Part shown: positions 10,031-20,605 of the stretch, one piece after another
Numbering within the stretch: the stretch's first letter is position 1
Layout: each line of letters begins with the position of its first letter
Source of the DNA: Larix sibirica
Lineage: Eukaryota; Streptophyta; Pinopsida; Pinales; Pinaceae
Direction: 5' to 3'
Length of the DNA stretch: 35,510 bases
NCBI GenBank assembly: GCA_004151065.3
Contig: NWUY0300003566.1
Coordinates: 1 to 35,510, forward strand
Position numbers and translations under genes: made by a program
The notes under the pieces: model-generated
The model's input: the letters and a program-made list of their open reading frames with translations, nothing else
Told to the model about the DNA's origin: nothing
Database searches by the model: none

Positions 10031-11165
10031 ATGGCTTATCATCATTCAATGCACATCCCAATATACGAGGGGAATGAACTAGACCCCAGAAGACACTAGT
10101 TTTTCTGCGAGACCTGATGGATATCTAACCTTGTTAATGATGAAAATCGACAAATGGCATAGTTTGTTGGTGCCCTCCATAAACAAGCACTTACTTGGTA
10201 CATGACATTCATTGAAAATCAGACCAGAAAAAAGGAAGATATAAAGCAAAAATTCTATAATTTTTTTGAACTCAAGAAAACATACATTTAGTTGCTAAAA
10301 AGATTAAAGAAATCATGAAAATGTTGGGAGAAATAGTTCAAGATTATAATGAAAGATTTAAATATTTACTCAGCCAAATATAATATCAAATTGATGAAAA
10401 TATGTTGATCCAATGGTTTGTTCCGAGCCTCCTGCAGAAAAATATAACATCTTTGAGGCTACATGAATTCATGACATATGAGGATTCTTTAAATAAAGCT
10501 CAACAAATTGAGTCTGATGATGAATTCATAGTCGTACTTGTTGACATAATATTAGAAGAAAAGCTAGAAATCATGCAAATATATATTCAAGAGCTTACTA
10601 TGCAACATAATGACCTATGGAAATGTGGTGTACGACATGCTTGATGGAGGGGCATACCCAAGATAACTACTAATTGCAAGATGAAAGAAGAATAGAAAAT
10701 TGTTTAGCTATCCACACAACTTTTTATTGTGATATATGTGAATATTTCGAGCCCCACTCTACAATAAATTTCCCATACAATGCAAAGGATGTCAAACCTA
10801 AATGGTGCGGTATTTGTCCAGACAAATCATATAATACCACAGAATGTGCACTAAATATGAATAATAACCAAAAGTACTAGTTGGTATATCAAGCTCAAAT
10901 CATCGACCAAAATGAGGAGAATGGTCAAGATGTCAGAAACAACATCCATAGAAACAATGGTTATAATCACTAAGGAGGATAAAATGGTTAAGGAAGATTC
11001 AATAATAATCGAGTAATCATCCTCCTGGTTGAAGAAATTCTAGATGCTTCATATGATTTAGTGAAGAACATTTGAGTCCGGAATGTCCTTGGAAGGATAA
11101 GAGTGATCTCAAATTTTGTACAAAATGTGGGATGGGCGATCATTCATTAGAAGGTTGCCCCATAA
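10031..11165 (+). pseudogene. RE3 gag-1: capsid-like domain followed by tandem CCHC zinc knuckles
   Basis: From the ATG at 10031 the frame reads MHIPIYEGNELDPRRH, then FVGALHKQALTWYMTFIENQ, the core of a Retrotrans_gag capsid domain. After a frameshift near 10290 it continues (QDYNERFKYLLSQI, then IQWFVPSLLQK and EDSLNKAQQIESDDE at 10402-10540). A run of zinc knuckles follows: CDIC-x5-H with the last Cys replaced (10728-10772); CGIC-x4-Y-x4-C with His to Tyr (10806-10847); C-x2-stop-x4-H-x4-C where TGA probably replaced a Cys codon (11045-11086); and an intact CTKCGMGDHSLEGC (11117-11158). A fifth, frameshifted knuckle may lie at 10618-10671 (EGHTQDN). The protein would package element RNA; four or five knuckles are more than most plant gags carry. 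Confidence 0.8.
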
Positions 11166-11269
11166 TCCTCAAGATAATTATCAATAAGAAAAAGAATAAT
11201 ATTTTTTTGGGTGTTCCCAAGCATGAAGCTCTCAATTCTAAAAAAATTGCATATCATAACTAGACAAGG

Positions 11270-12008
11270 CACAAAGACTGGAGGTGACAACCCACACATC
11301 ACTACAATTCAAAGCAAAGAAAATAATTATCCTAATCCTAAAAATAAAAAAGAGAACTTTAATAATGTTGCAAAAATATTTGAAGAATTAGCATCTAAAG
11401 AAGATACTCAAGAATCCAGAAACAAAACACTTAATGAATTATTGCAACTTCTCACAAAAGAATATGTGGTGGCTCATATTATTGATTTGATGTATATAAT
11501 AAGAAATAATCTAGTGGGTGATAATATATCTAAAAATCTATGCCGACTAAATCAAAAAGATATAATTCATATCGACCCACTGGTCAACCTTGAAATTGAA
11601 GGATATTGTATCTCGCAAGTCACCCTTGACTTTGGGTCTTAAGAAAATATAATGAAAATATCTACTTATGAAATACTGGGTCAACTGCGACTGGCCGAGA
11701 CAGGAATCTACCTTAATCTCACTGACTAGAGCTTAATCAAATGAATAGGATTTTGGAAAAATGTTCATACTGCAATAATGGGCATCTCCACTCAAGTTTA
11801 TTTTGAAGTAATTGATCCAAAGGAAGGTTCCAAATCCTTCCTTTCTCTATTTGTTCAACCACGGGGAAGGAAGATCAAGGATTCTCTATCATTAGAAAAT
11901 GATAGAATAAAGTTAAAAGGAGAAGGAAAAGAGGTCATTTTCCCTATCTATCCATCCCAAGGTAATTTGTGCATTGAACTTGATGAAAATGATGTAGATA
12001 TAAGGTGA
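11270..12008 (+). pseudogene. RE3 retropepsin (aspartic protease) remnant
   Basis: This is the processing protease of the polyprotein. The active-site strand reads SQVTLDFGS with the aspartate codon at 11628-11630, the counterpart of the V-L-D-G-G-S motif of Tat-type retropepsins. The second motif glycine has become phenylalanine, and the codon after the serine is TAA. After that stop the same domain goes on (ENIMKISTYEILGQL, then TGIYLNLTD, IGFWKNVHTAIMGI). The second conserved half is SFLSLFVQPRGRKIKDSLSL at about 11836-11895, the decayed counterpart of the family's LLLGRPWL stretch. It ends with IKLKGEGKEVIFPIYPS near 11960. The preceding 300 bases are a lysine- and asparagine-rich linker from the knuckles. 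Inactive. Confidence 0.75.
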
Positions 12009-12383
12009 CTTTACTTAGTAATGTAGAACAATGAAGACTTGGTTGATCCTAATGAAAATGGGGAGATCCATCTGGGCTCCCCCATGTCGATTGGACAAAA
12101 TTCAGACTCTAAATTATATGATTGGAAGATTGAAAATTATGAATCCCAAGCATGAGCATGTTGGACGATAAAATCAATTCCCTGACACTCTGTACAAAAA
12201 TGATTTGCTATCTCTGTAATATTGAAAGTATTTGAAAAGAAATCTAGGGAATACCCAACTTTGGTGTTGACTAGAAATGAACTGACCAATTTACCATTGC
12301 TTCAATATAAAGAATGTGAGTCTCCATCCAGTCACATCGATGAAGTTTCAAAAAATGCGAGAGAGTAAGGATGACTACAAATT

Positions 12384-12791
12384 TTAGTCAAAACCTTCAT
12401 TGGTCAAGCCGCTCGTTGGTGGGACACCCATCAATCTCATCTTCAAACTTGGACGACATCATCTACGTGCTTTGTCAAGCGCTTTGGAGAAAAGAAGTTG
12501 ACAGCACATGTGTAAATTCCTAAATTCACCCAAGGACAAGATCTAGTCGACCATATCAATACGTGTGAAAAAGAATGGAAATAACTTGGCTACCATGATA
12601 AACGGATTTGGCCACATATGTTTCCAAGTACATTGGACGACTTGACTAGTAAATGGTACCAGATTGAATAAGCACAAAGAGAAAAATTTAATTGGTGGTC
12701 GCTTAAAGATTTTTTTATGAAATATTTTTCATTTACTCCCGCTGAGGATTGTCTTAAAGAATCCACTCAAGGAAATTCAAAATTTTATTAA
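12384..12791 (+). pseudogene. RE3 gag-2: second gag-type (capsid-like) domain between protease and RT
   Basis: One frame of 136 codons with three internal stops reads VKTFIGQAARWWDTHQSHLQ, then FVKRFGEKKLTAHV, IPKFTQGQDLVDHINTCEKE, HMFPSTLDDLTSKWYQIE and WWSLKDFFMKYFSFTPAEDC. Aromatic and RWW-type motifs in this order are the hallmark of the Retrotrans_gag family. The sequence differs from the capsid domain of gag-1 upstream (which has ALTWYMTF), so it is not a simple tandem copy. It lies about 430 bases after the protease and about 450 before RT, in the same orientation. It may be a genuine second gag domain of this family, or the product of recombination with another element. No LTR, primer site or duplication is visible at its edges. 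Confidence 0.75.
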
Positions 12792-13246
12792 ACTGGTCGA
12801 TTGACTAGTTGGTACACTCGGGACTACAACTACTCATCGACTAAGCTAACTTGCAATAATATCAGAACATACCAAAAGTAGCAATTTCACCTCTTGAATC
12901 GCTTAGAATTAGAAAATGAAAATACACCAAGGAAAAGCTTCATATGAAATAAATATCACCCCAACACAGTCTACCCAGTTAAATTCATCATGAAAATATA
13001 TACCGAAGATAAGGAAGAATATGGAGAGCTCAGAGAAAAATATTTCCCCCCATCTTTTATAGAGTTTAACAAATGTGAATGCCACATAACCAAATCAAAA
13101 TCACCTGGATGGATGGACACGTAAATCAAGACAAAACAAGTCGATGTATCCATCAAAGGTAAACCTAAATTAAAAAAATTGGGGATTACTGGTTGGAGCA
13201 ACAAACGACATAGATAAAGAATCTTATTAAATAATATTAGGACATG
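12792..13246 (+). other. RE3 linker between gag-2 and RT
   Basis: This is decayed coding sequence without a clear domain. A readable portion at about 12985-13120 contains KIYTEDKEEYGELREKYFPP and SFIEFNKCECHITKSKSPGW, which probably forms the lead-in to RT. Frameshifts prevent a continuous reading. Confidence 0.45.
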
Positions 13247-13860
13247 TTTTCTAGAGACTATAAATATTTAAAAGGATTAGTACAAGAAATGGGAGAAATG
13301 AAGATAGACATTATGTTGGATGCAAATCCTATTAAGAAGCGACTATACAAATTAGCCCACAAATAAAAAAGATATAGTTAAGAAAGAAATAGAAAATAGC
13401 AGCTAGCTTCGATAATCATATATCCAGATGAATAGTTGGAATGAGCTAATCCAACGATCATCCAACCTAAGAAGCATGATCCTAAAAGGATTCGTATTTG
13501 TGTCGATTTTAGAGGATTAAACATAGTAACCCTCATAGATTCATTCCCTACACCCTTCGTAGACAAAATTATCAACAAAGTTGCAGGCCATGAATTTTAT
13601 TCTTTTACAGATGGATTTTCAGGGTATAATCAGGTGCTCATAGCAAAATAATACAAGCATAAGACTACATTTATATGTAAATTCAGTTCATTCGCCTACA
13701 TAGTTATGTCATTTGGATTTAAAAATGCACCTGCATTATTTTCCATAATTGTGATCAAATCTTTCTAGGAATTCTTATATAAAACAATGGTTGTTTATTT
13801 CGACGACTGGAACAGATCATTTTTAGTGGCTCTGAATGATTTTATAAATACGTAGACATA
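13247..13860 (+). pseudogene. RE3 reverse transcriptase remnant
   Basis: RT copies element RNA into DNA in the cytoplasmic particle. The N-terminal part is RDYKYLKGLVQEMGEMKID and then NPIKKRLYKLAHK (to about 13362). The palm is continuous in one frame from 13472 to 13810: KHDPKRIRICVDFRGLN (first motif), FYSFTDGFSGYNQ (first catalytic Asp motif), VMSFGFKNAPALFS (the MPFGLKNAP motif) and VVYFDDW. YFDD stands in place of the usual YxDD, and both catalytic aspartates are intact at 13802-13807. Stops are TAA at 13649-13651 and TAG at 13766-13768, the latter where CAG is expected. The YFDDW form is consistent with a Tat-related lineage. Frame is lost after 13850. Confidence 0.9.
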
Positions 13861-13916
13861 TTTGAATATCGTTAAATATAAACAAGTGTATCTTTTCCAC
13901 ACCCATTGGAATACAA

Positions 13917-14640
13917 TTGGGTCACATTGTCTACAAAGAAGGAATCAAGATTGATTTGGAAAAGATAAAAGTGATCCTTGATTTAAAACCTCATGTGAAC
14001 CCTAAGCAAGTCAAAATACTTCTAGGACATATAAGGTATTTTAGAAACTTTATTCGACATTATTCTGACGTGACATTCCCTTTGGAGGAGCTACTCAAAA
14101 TAAATGTTGAGTTTACATGGACACAAGAATACACAAAATCATTTGAGCTTCTTAAAAGCAAGTTGGTCGAAGCCCCAATCCTCCTATTCCCAAATTGGTC
14201 TAATAAGTTTCATGTACACATTGATGCATCGGGTATTGTATTTGATGCAATACTGATCCATCCAGGCGACGACGAAATTGAATATTTGAATGCCTATGCT
14301 AGTCGGAAGTTAAAAAATTTGAGTGTAATTATTCAACCACATAGTGGGAAGAACTAGGTATGATTTTTGCCTTGTAAAAATATCATAATTATTTATTGGA
14401 TAACCCATTAGTATTTTTTACAAATAGTAAACCTCTAAAAAATTTAGTTAATAAATTGTTGCACCATGGATGAATATGCTTATGGATTTTATTATTTCAA
14501 GAATTTGAATTCAAGATAATAGTCTGATCAGGGAAGTCCAATGTTGGACTCAAAGACTCTATCAGAATAGATGATGAATTACCTAATGTCCACCTTTTTA
14601 GATTCAAATCCATACCAACTGAACTAGCAGATATAACACA
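13917..14640 (+). pseudogene. RE3 RT connection and RNase H remnant
   Basis: An open stretch of 146 codons (13917-14357) covers the RT thumb and connection (LGHIVYKEGIKIDLEKIKVI, then VNPKQVKILLGHIRYFRNFI, TFPLEELLKINVEFTW) and the start of RNase H with FHVHIDAS, whose aspartate is the first metal ligand. A frameshift near 14320 leads to NYSTT-stop-WEELGMIFAL, then YHNYLLDNPLVFFTNSKPLK. The usual TDH has become TNS, so that catalytic aspartate is lost. LLFQEFEFKIIV and SNVGLKDSIRID mark the end near 14575. RNase H removes RNA from the hybrid during copying. This copy is inactive. Confidence 0.85.
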
Positions 14641-14670
14641 ATTCTTGCAGGAAGGACAAGCTCCGAAAGG

Positions 14671-15859
14671 ATGTCAGAGAAAAAGAAGAAAATAATAGAT
14701 ATGAAAGAAACACCTTACACTTTGATCAATGGATTCCTCTACAAATTAGGATAAGACAACATACTCCATCGGTGTGTCGTATACCATGAAAAATATTCCA
14801 TTATTTACAAAGCACATTCAAGACTGGCAGGAGGACGCTTTCAAGCTGACACAACTGTTAAAAATATATTGCAAGTTGGATTATGGTGACCAAAGTTGAA
14901 TAAATACTGCAAGACTTTTATTAGTAAATGCGATAAATGCCAGCGAATAGGCCGACCACTCTAATGGAATAAAATGCCATTGATATCAGTTAACCCAAGT
15001 CTAACATTCAAAATATGGGCCATCAAATTTGTCAGTCCATTATAGGTTACTGGCTGATGAATGGGTTCCTAATACATCATCACTACAGTCAAATATGTCA
15101 CTAAATTGGAAGAAGCAGAACTAATCGAAGCATGTACAAGTGAAGTTGTAGCAAAGTTTATCTATGAAAACATTGTTACCATATTTGTATGTCCCCTCAC
15201 ATTAATTAGTGATATAGGAATGCATTTTATTAATAAGACCATATCAATATTACTAAAGGAATTTATGATAGATCATCACAATATTTCATCATACCACCCC
15301 CAATCAAACGGTGCTATTGGAGCCTTTAATAAGACACTTACTAAGGGAATAACAAAAAATGTAATATCGACAAGGACAACTGTGACAACAAAATTCCTCC
15401 TATCCTATGCGATTACATAACAACCTATAAGAGGTCGATGGGATAGAAACCGTTTAAGTTAGTCTATGCCTAGGAAGCAATCATACCACTGCATTACAAA
15501 CAACAAACCCTATATTTTCACAAGTACTACATTTGGCCATCGTTCAAGCTACTCGGGATAGGGTATTTGAGCCACATAAACTCAAAGAACAGAGATTCGT
15601 AGCTATTCATCATCAGGAAGTCCAAAACAACAAAATAAATCTTGGAATGACAAAAATATCAAGAACAAGGGACTTTTTAGTCGGAGATCTAGTCCTCTTA
15701 TACAATAATAGGATAAAAGGAAAACCAAGAAATATAGAGACTACATGGATGGGTCCCTATATAATTGAAGAATTGAATCACAATGGATATGTTTGGCTAA
15801 AAACACTTCAAGATCAATTCTTCACCAAAGTTATTAATGGATCTCGATTGAAAAGATAA
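14671..15859 (+). pseudogene. RE3 integrase remnant with GPY-type C-terminus
   Basis: Integrase inserts the cDNA into nuclear DNA. From 14671 a single frame with about eight stops runs to 15418. The zinc-binding N-terminus keeps one histidine (YKAHSRLAGGRF) and both cysteines (SKCDKCQR near 14930), while the second histidine is an arginine. In the core the first catalytic Asp is a lysine (WAIKFVSP), the second is kept (TLISDIGMHF at about 15208-15235), and the glutamate is a glycine (NGAIGAFNK near 15310). After a frameshift 15533-15859 gives the C-terminus: HHQEVQNNKINLG, VGDLVLLYNNRIKGK and WMGPYIIEELNHNGYVWLK, ending VINGSRLKR. This is the GPY/F-type module. No chromodomain follows. Two of three catalytic residues are lost. 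Confidence 0.9.
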
Positions 15860-16534
15860 TGTATATAAGAGGAACCCTGCCGACTAGTGCTCGTATAACC
15901 ACTAGTCGATCGTCATGCCTCCAGGTTTGTGTTTTGTTAATTATAATGCATAACTACTTGTTTAAAAAAATATGTAACTAACTTGAATAGAAAAAATATA
16001 AAAATGGATCTAAGACATGGACAATGGTAGGTGAAAAGAGCTTCAACACAATGATAGTTGGCTGGGTAGAGGGAGCATAATGACAAAGTTCAAGCATGCA
16101 ACAACCAAGAATTAACATACCCTCACCATATACAAACCGAAGGAAAAGAGAAACCAACAATGGGGTGACTGATCCATCCAGCAGAAAATATGAAAGTAGG
16201 CATACGAATATCACCCCTCACTAACCAAGGAATGAGGACACCGACCAAGAAATCAAGCATGGACATGATCATCCTAAAGACCGTCAACAATCAAGTGAAT
16301 CAATTGGATTGCAAACCAAACTTCCAGTACAAGTTTCATCAAGAATGTGAAGTATCTATTCTTCTATACTCACCTACACACAATAAATGCATACTGATTT
16401 CCACACTTCTAAATACATAGACACTAGAAAATTGTTGGAAAAATTTCTACTATGATTTAGAGTGAGGGCATTATGTTCCAAATATTATGAATTGGAAACG
16501 AAACCTACAGACTAATGATATCCAACAAATATAA
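15860..16534 (+). other. RE3 spacer between pol and ORF3
   Basis: About 670 bases follow the integrase stop. A 76-codon open frame at 16190-16420 shows no motif. A hydrophobic minus-strand frame overlaps it and is taken as chance. The stretch may hold the splice or internal start signals needed for ORF3, but none can be assigned. Confidence 0.4.
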
Positions 16535-19500
16535 ATGGCACCCAAGAAAGCCATATCATCAGCTAAAACAAAGGAAACAAAGGAAAATATGAACGAACAT
16601 TAAGAGGAATTAACATTGACACCCCTGCAAGCCTGCCTAAATAGAATCAAGAAAGCAAAGATGGATGGGCACAATTGGGGAAAAAAATATATAGAACTCA
16701 AAGAATGGGGTATAAGAGACAAGAAATGGATAGAGGAAGCTAATAGATTAAGTGTAGTGAAAATACACCACTACCTAAATGCCCTGTAGTTAGTTAGCCA
16801 TGGAAACCTAATAGAAATGATAGCAAAGTTTGTTGTGAGTAGATACCATGACATGAATATTTGGTTGGAAGAACCTATTGAAATAAATGATTCCCTAATC
16901 TAGCACATCATTGTTCGATTGCACAAAGGAGAACCAGTTCCCATAGAAGATAAACCTCTGGAGTTAGTTGAGGAATTCATAGGAACATCGATAGGGAAGA
17001 ACTCAAAATATTTTATCATCATCAAAGTCACCTCTCCATTGATAACGTGGAAAGAAATAATAATCTCAGTTTGCCTCACTATCTTTGGTCTACCTTCCAA
17101 CATAAAGTTGGATATCTTGGATGTTTTTAAGTAAGTTCCACATGAGTCAAAGATGTTCAGCTGGGACGACCACCTAGCTTCAATATTCAAGACAAACTAT
17201 GAAAAATGTCCAGAAAATGGACAGGAAATCTAGTTTCTGTCGTTGCATATATGGATTGCGATGATGAGAGCACCCCCAGTAGGTGAGGTGGCATTCACTA
17301 ACATGACACCATTGATAATGAACAACTTTTGAATCTTTTCTCCCAAGGGTGCATCATCTAGTCCGACAAGGCCGAAAATGTTGCTTGAAAATTGGTTTTA
17401 GGTACTTAAAACAAAGTGTGACAGATGGAGGGTGCCCCAGCCAATCCATCATAGTTTACCATCGTCATGCCACATTCAGTTAAACCTCAACCATATCGAG
17501 GTATGGTATATGCAAGGAATGGGTGGAGACCCTTAGGAGCTCGACTACCACCCAAATGTACAAGAATTGTTTAATGACTTGGAAGGCAGTCAAACATTGT
17601 GATATCTGTTCCGACTTTGGCTTGGTATTTATAGTCAGAGCTTATTTTTCCCCTAATGGATGGTGAAATTGAAGATTAGTATGATACTGCTCTATACATT
17701 ACAACATTCAGCCTAGAATATGAATTGTTGGAACAACAGTTGGCAATTGATATGTTGAGCATTCAAGGGAAAGAACCAATTCGTAATGCAACTAGAGAAT
17801 TGACTGAAGACGAAGAATATGAACTAGTAATAAAAGAAGGAGTGGAGGGATAATTCGAGGAACCACACCTGAAGGAGAAGCTTGACCAAGTCGTAGAGCA
17901 TATTCTTAAATACCAGCAAAAAATCAAAGGAAAAGCCACATGACAATATCCCAAGAAGAGGAACCCATTATTGACCTCTACAACTGAGGAGGAATTAGGA
18001 GGACTTCGAGAATAGGCTAAGGTCATCCTGATGAAATCAACCAAGAACAAAGTTACCATCGAACTGTAGATAAAAAAAAATTGGAACATAGAAGGCCAAC
18101 AACAATGGTAGCAACAGAGGTAACCACTTCACTTCTACCTACCCCTCAGAAAAAGTTATGAATAACACAAATTCCTCACGAGAAGGAACCAATTGATGTA
18201 CCCGACAAGAAACCACCTTCATACCCAACCCGACTAGAAGAAGAAATTCCCTAGCCTATAGTGTCAACTACCCCAAACATAACTATGACTCATGAAATTA
18301 CTAGACTACTTAGTACTTTATCAACAATATTTCCTCAATTAAAACAACTAACCACGACCCATCCTTCCCTGGAGGTTCAACTTCGTCGATCCAACTGTCC
18401 ATGTTACCTCCTCCCCCGTCACAGAATTCTAAATCCCCTCATGATAAGAAAATGCTACAAGTCCCTTCAACCAAATCCATCTGCAAGACTAAAATTTCAT
18501 CGCTTGGGATATCTTCACCATCCCTCACACCACTTCTGTCATTGACCGTCCCACTTGATATATTAACCACCGCCATGATCATCATTACAGTCCCTTTGCA
18601 AATATTACCCCTCGTCAAAACTAATTTCTACACATACATCATTTGAAATAGTCATTCCCTCGACCAAACCACTACTTACCCATAGACGTATCAACAAAAT
18701 AATTCATTATCCATAACGCCATCGATCACAATCCTTACCATCTCATCGGGCCCCACCTCGACCATTAGCTCAACTCTTTTCCAAATCACTACTTTGAATC
18801 TTCCGACTAGTACCATATCAACATCTCATTAACTTTTCCAGTCTCGGCTGTCACAACATTGATGGTAGTCACAACTATTCTTACTCATCCCACAACAATT
18901 TCCCAACAAATACCTCTGACTAGTGGAGCGAGCCAACCTTGGATTACAAGGAAAGTAGATAAAATCAAGGAGAAGAAAAACAAATATGACATGAGCATCA
19001 TAGTACCAGTTTAGTAGACAACCACATCTACTCTGACCATAGGAATATTTGTAGTCGTAAAGGATTCAAATGAAGAATTAGATTAATTCCTCAAGGTAAT
19101 CAACAAAGAAAAAAAAATATAGAGTGAAACTAACAAAAAGCTCAAGTTACTAAAGAATGAGTAGGACGATGCATGGAAAGCATGCTCAACAGAGGTTGTG
19201 CAAGTAATTGGGCCACTGGAAGGGCCTCATCTAGAAAAACCCCTCGACAGGATCCAAATCCTCCTTGATCTCTACTACTACCAACAAATCAATGACCAAC
19301 ATAATCAACAACATGAGTATGAAATTGGTGTGCTCATGGCCGACCAATTTAAAGAATTTGAACAAATACATAAACCGATTCAAGAATGTAAGGTCATTGC
19401 AACTAGATCGACCATGTTATTGAACAACTAGTATTTATACTATGGTAAAATTTGTATAGAATTACAGAACACACAAACCACTCTTTAGGATCTCTGTGCA

Positions 19501-19716
19501 AGAAAGACCACACCATATCTGGAGGCTACCAAAGTCTTAGACGAGCAAATCCTCTAGGAGAAACAACGAACCTTAGAGATACAAAAGAAATAACATTAGT
19601 GGCTGCATGAAGCAAAGACTACACAAGGTGAAGTCATACTCCTGACTAGTAACATATACAGACTGATGTGTTAAAAAAAACTTCAACAACGGAACCTCAG
19701 ACCCAGCCTCCTATGA
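16535..19716 (+). pseudogene. RE3 ORF3: long unrecognised reading region after pol
   Basis: From ATG 16535 (MAPKKAISSAKTK) one frame reads on for about 370 codons, interrupted by about ten single-codon stops, several of them plausible CAG, CAA or CGA decays. The N-terminal part looks globular: WGKKYIELKEWGIRDKKWIE, then VSRYHDMNIWLEEPI, LVEEFIGTSIGKNSKYFIII, ICLTIFGLPSNIK-like hydrophobic strands, FSWDDHLASIFKTNYEKC, IEVWYMQGMGGDPEELDYHP. After a shift near 17620 comes an acidic, charged part (17690-18090, ATRELTEDEEYELVIKEG). A Ser/Thr/Pro-rich linker follows (18140-18930), then a charged, probably helical C-terminus (18940-19716, NEELDQFLKVINKEKK, ADQFKEFEQIHKPIQECK). I recognise no family. 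Position matches the env-like ORF of Athila-type elements, but no signal peptide or clear membrane anchor is visible. Confidence 0.6.
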
Positions 19717-19985
19717 ATCATGAACAATCCACTGCCAGAGAAAATTTTGTGACTTTCAGAACTCACATAAGTCAGTGTAAACATATGAACTGTTTTAGTC
19801 GACTGATGCTTGGTCTTCTTTTCCACTGCCATAGTCGAAGCTTGTGTTGAAGCCACCCCACTTGGCACAACGTCCACTTCTCAACAACCATGAAAAGTTG
19901 AGAAAAAAATTTCATCTTGTATTTTTTTGTAAATTTACATTTCCTCGGTCTCTTTGGGAATAAAAATAAATTTTGGGTGGGGGTA
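19717..19985 (+). other. RE3 3' untranslated region and polypurine tract
   Basis: A short noncoding stretch ends in TTTTGGGTGGGGGTA (19971-19985) immediately before the TG of the 3' LTR. The G-rich run is the likely plus-strand primer. Confidence 0.6.
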
Positions 19986-20323
19986 TGTTGTATGAGCTTA
20001 GTCGACGAGTCGACTAGGTCCTCCCAACCGACCACCTAATGGTCATCCCATTCTAGTCGATTCAGTTAAGCCGACTATCATATAGTTAAAATTTGTAACT
20101 GTCTAGCTGATTGTACATTTCATATATATAGGTTGTTGAATCATGATGATATAGAGATGATTATTCCTCATTGTACAATATGGCCTTTTGATACAATATA
20201 AGACTTGTTGTTGGTGTGACCACTCCTTCTTCTTCACTCTCTTTATGTATGTGTGTTCTCGTATCTATTTATATGTTTATAATGCACTACTGGTAACCAC
20301 TTGTAATATCGTAGATTAAAATA
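19986..20323 (+). repeat. RE3 3' LTR
   Basis: It starts TGTTGTATGAGC and ends GATTAAAATA, where CA has decayed to TA. It aligns along its whole length with 8255-8594, with substitutions at roughly one position in seven by eye. It is followed directly by the second GGTGG. Confidence 0.9.
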
Positions 20324-20605
20324 GGTGGCTTTAGAAGCCATATAGATACATCAAGTCATCTATAGGGTGTTTTGTAAGTTAATTCCTTCCATTGATTACT
20401 AAAATCGTCCATTAATTTTCATACATGTGCTTGGACTTTACTTTTATTATGCATTATTTTTTTTATGTCCTTTTATTAAGTATACTTTGAGTAAATGGTT
20501 AATCACTAGTCTTTTATTTCTATTTATTTCATTTGTTTGTTACTTAGTTTACACAACTACTATGTAATTTTTATGGTACACTCTTATGTTAATAACTCAC
20601 CAACA
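20324..20605 (+). repeat. RE2 5' LTR, second part
   Basis: After the RE3 duplication (20324-20328) the RE2 LTR resumes. CTTTACTTTTATTATGCATTA and GGTACACTCTTATGTTAATAACTCA correspond to CTTTACTTTTATTACGCGTAA and GGTACACTCTTATGCTAAAAACTCA near 33620 and 33760. Similarity fades after AACTCA, giving the LTR end. TCCACTAGGGAAGTTG at 20616-20631 might be a worn primer site, but this is weak. Confidence 0.6.

Larger units (their letters stand above)
8255..20323 (+). mobile_element. RE3: full-length Ty3/gypsy element with two gag domains and an extra 3' ORF
   Basis: It is bounded by LTRs (8255-8594 and 19986-20323) and a perfect 5-bp target duplication GGTGG (8250-8254 and 20324-20328). Order: LTR, tRNA-Asp-type primer site, leader of about 1.4 kb, gag-1 with several zinc knuckles, retropepsin, a second gag-type domain, RT, RNase H, integrase, about 3.2 kb of additional open but decayed sequence (ORF3), polypurine tract, LTR. 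The integrase ends in a GPY-type module without a chromodomain, which with the primer site points to the Tat/Athila side of Ty3/gypsy. All frames are broken, and by eye the LTRs agree at roughly 85% of positions, so the insertion is old and dead. The 12-kb size is typical of the large Tat/Ogre/Athila elements. Confidence 0.9.

Noticed and set aside
15978-16214. Hydrophobic minus-strand frame that could look like membrane segments
   Set aside because: It lies antisense within the RE3 spacer, has no partner motif, and is what A-rich sense sequence gives when read in reverse.
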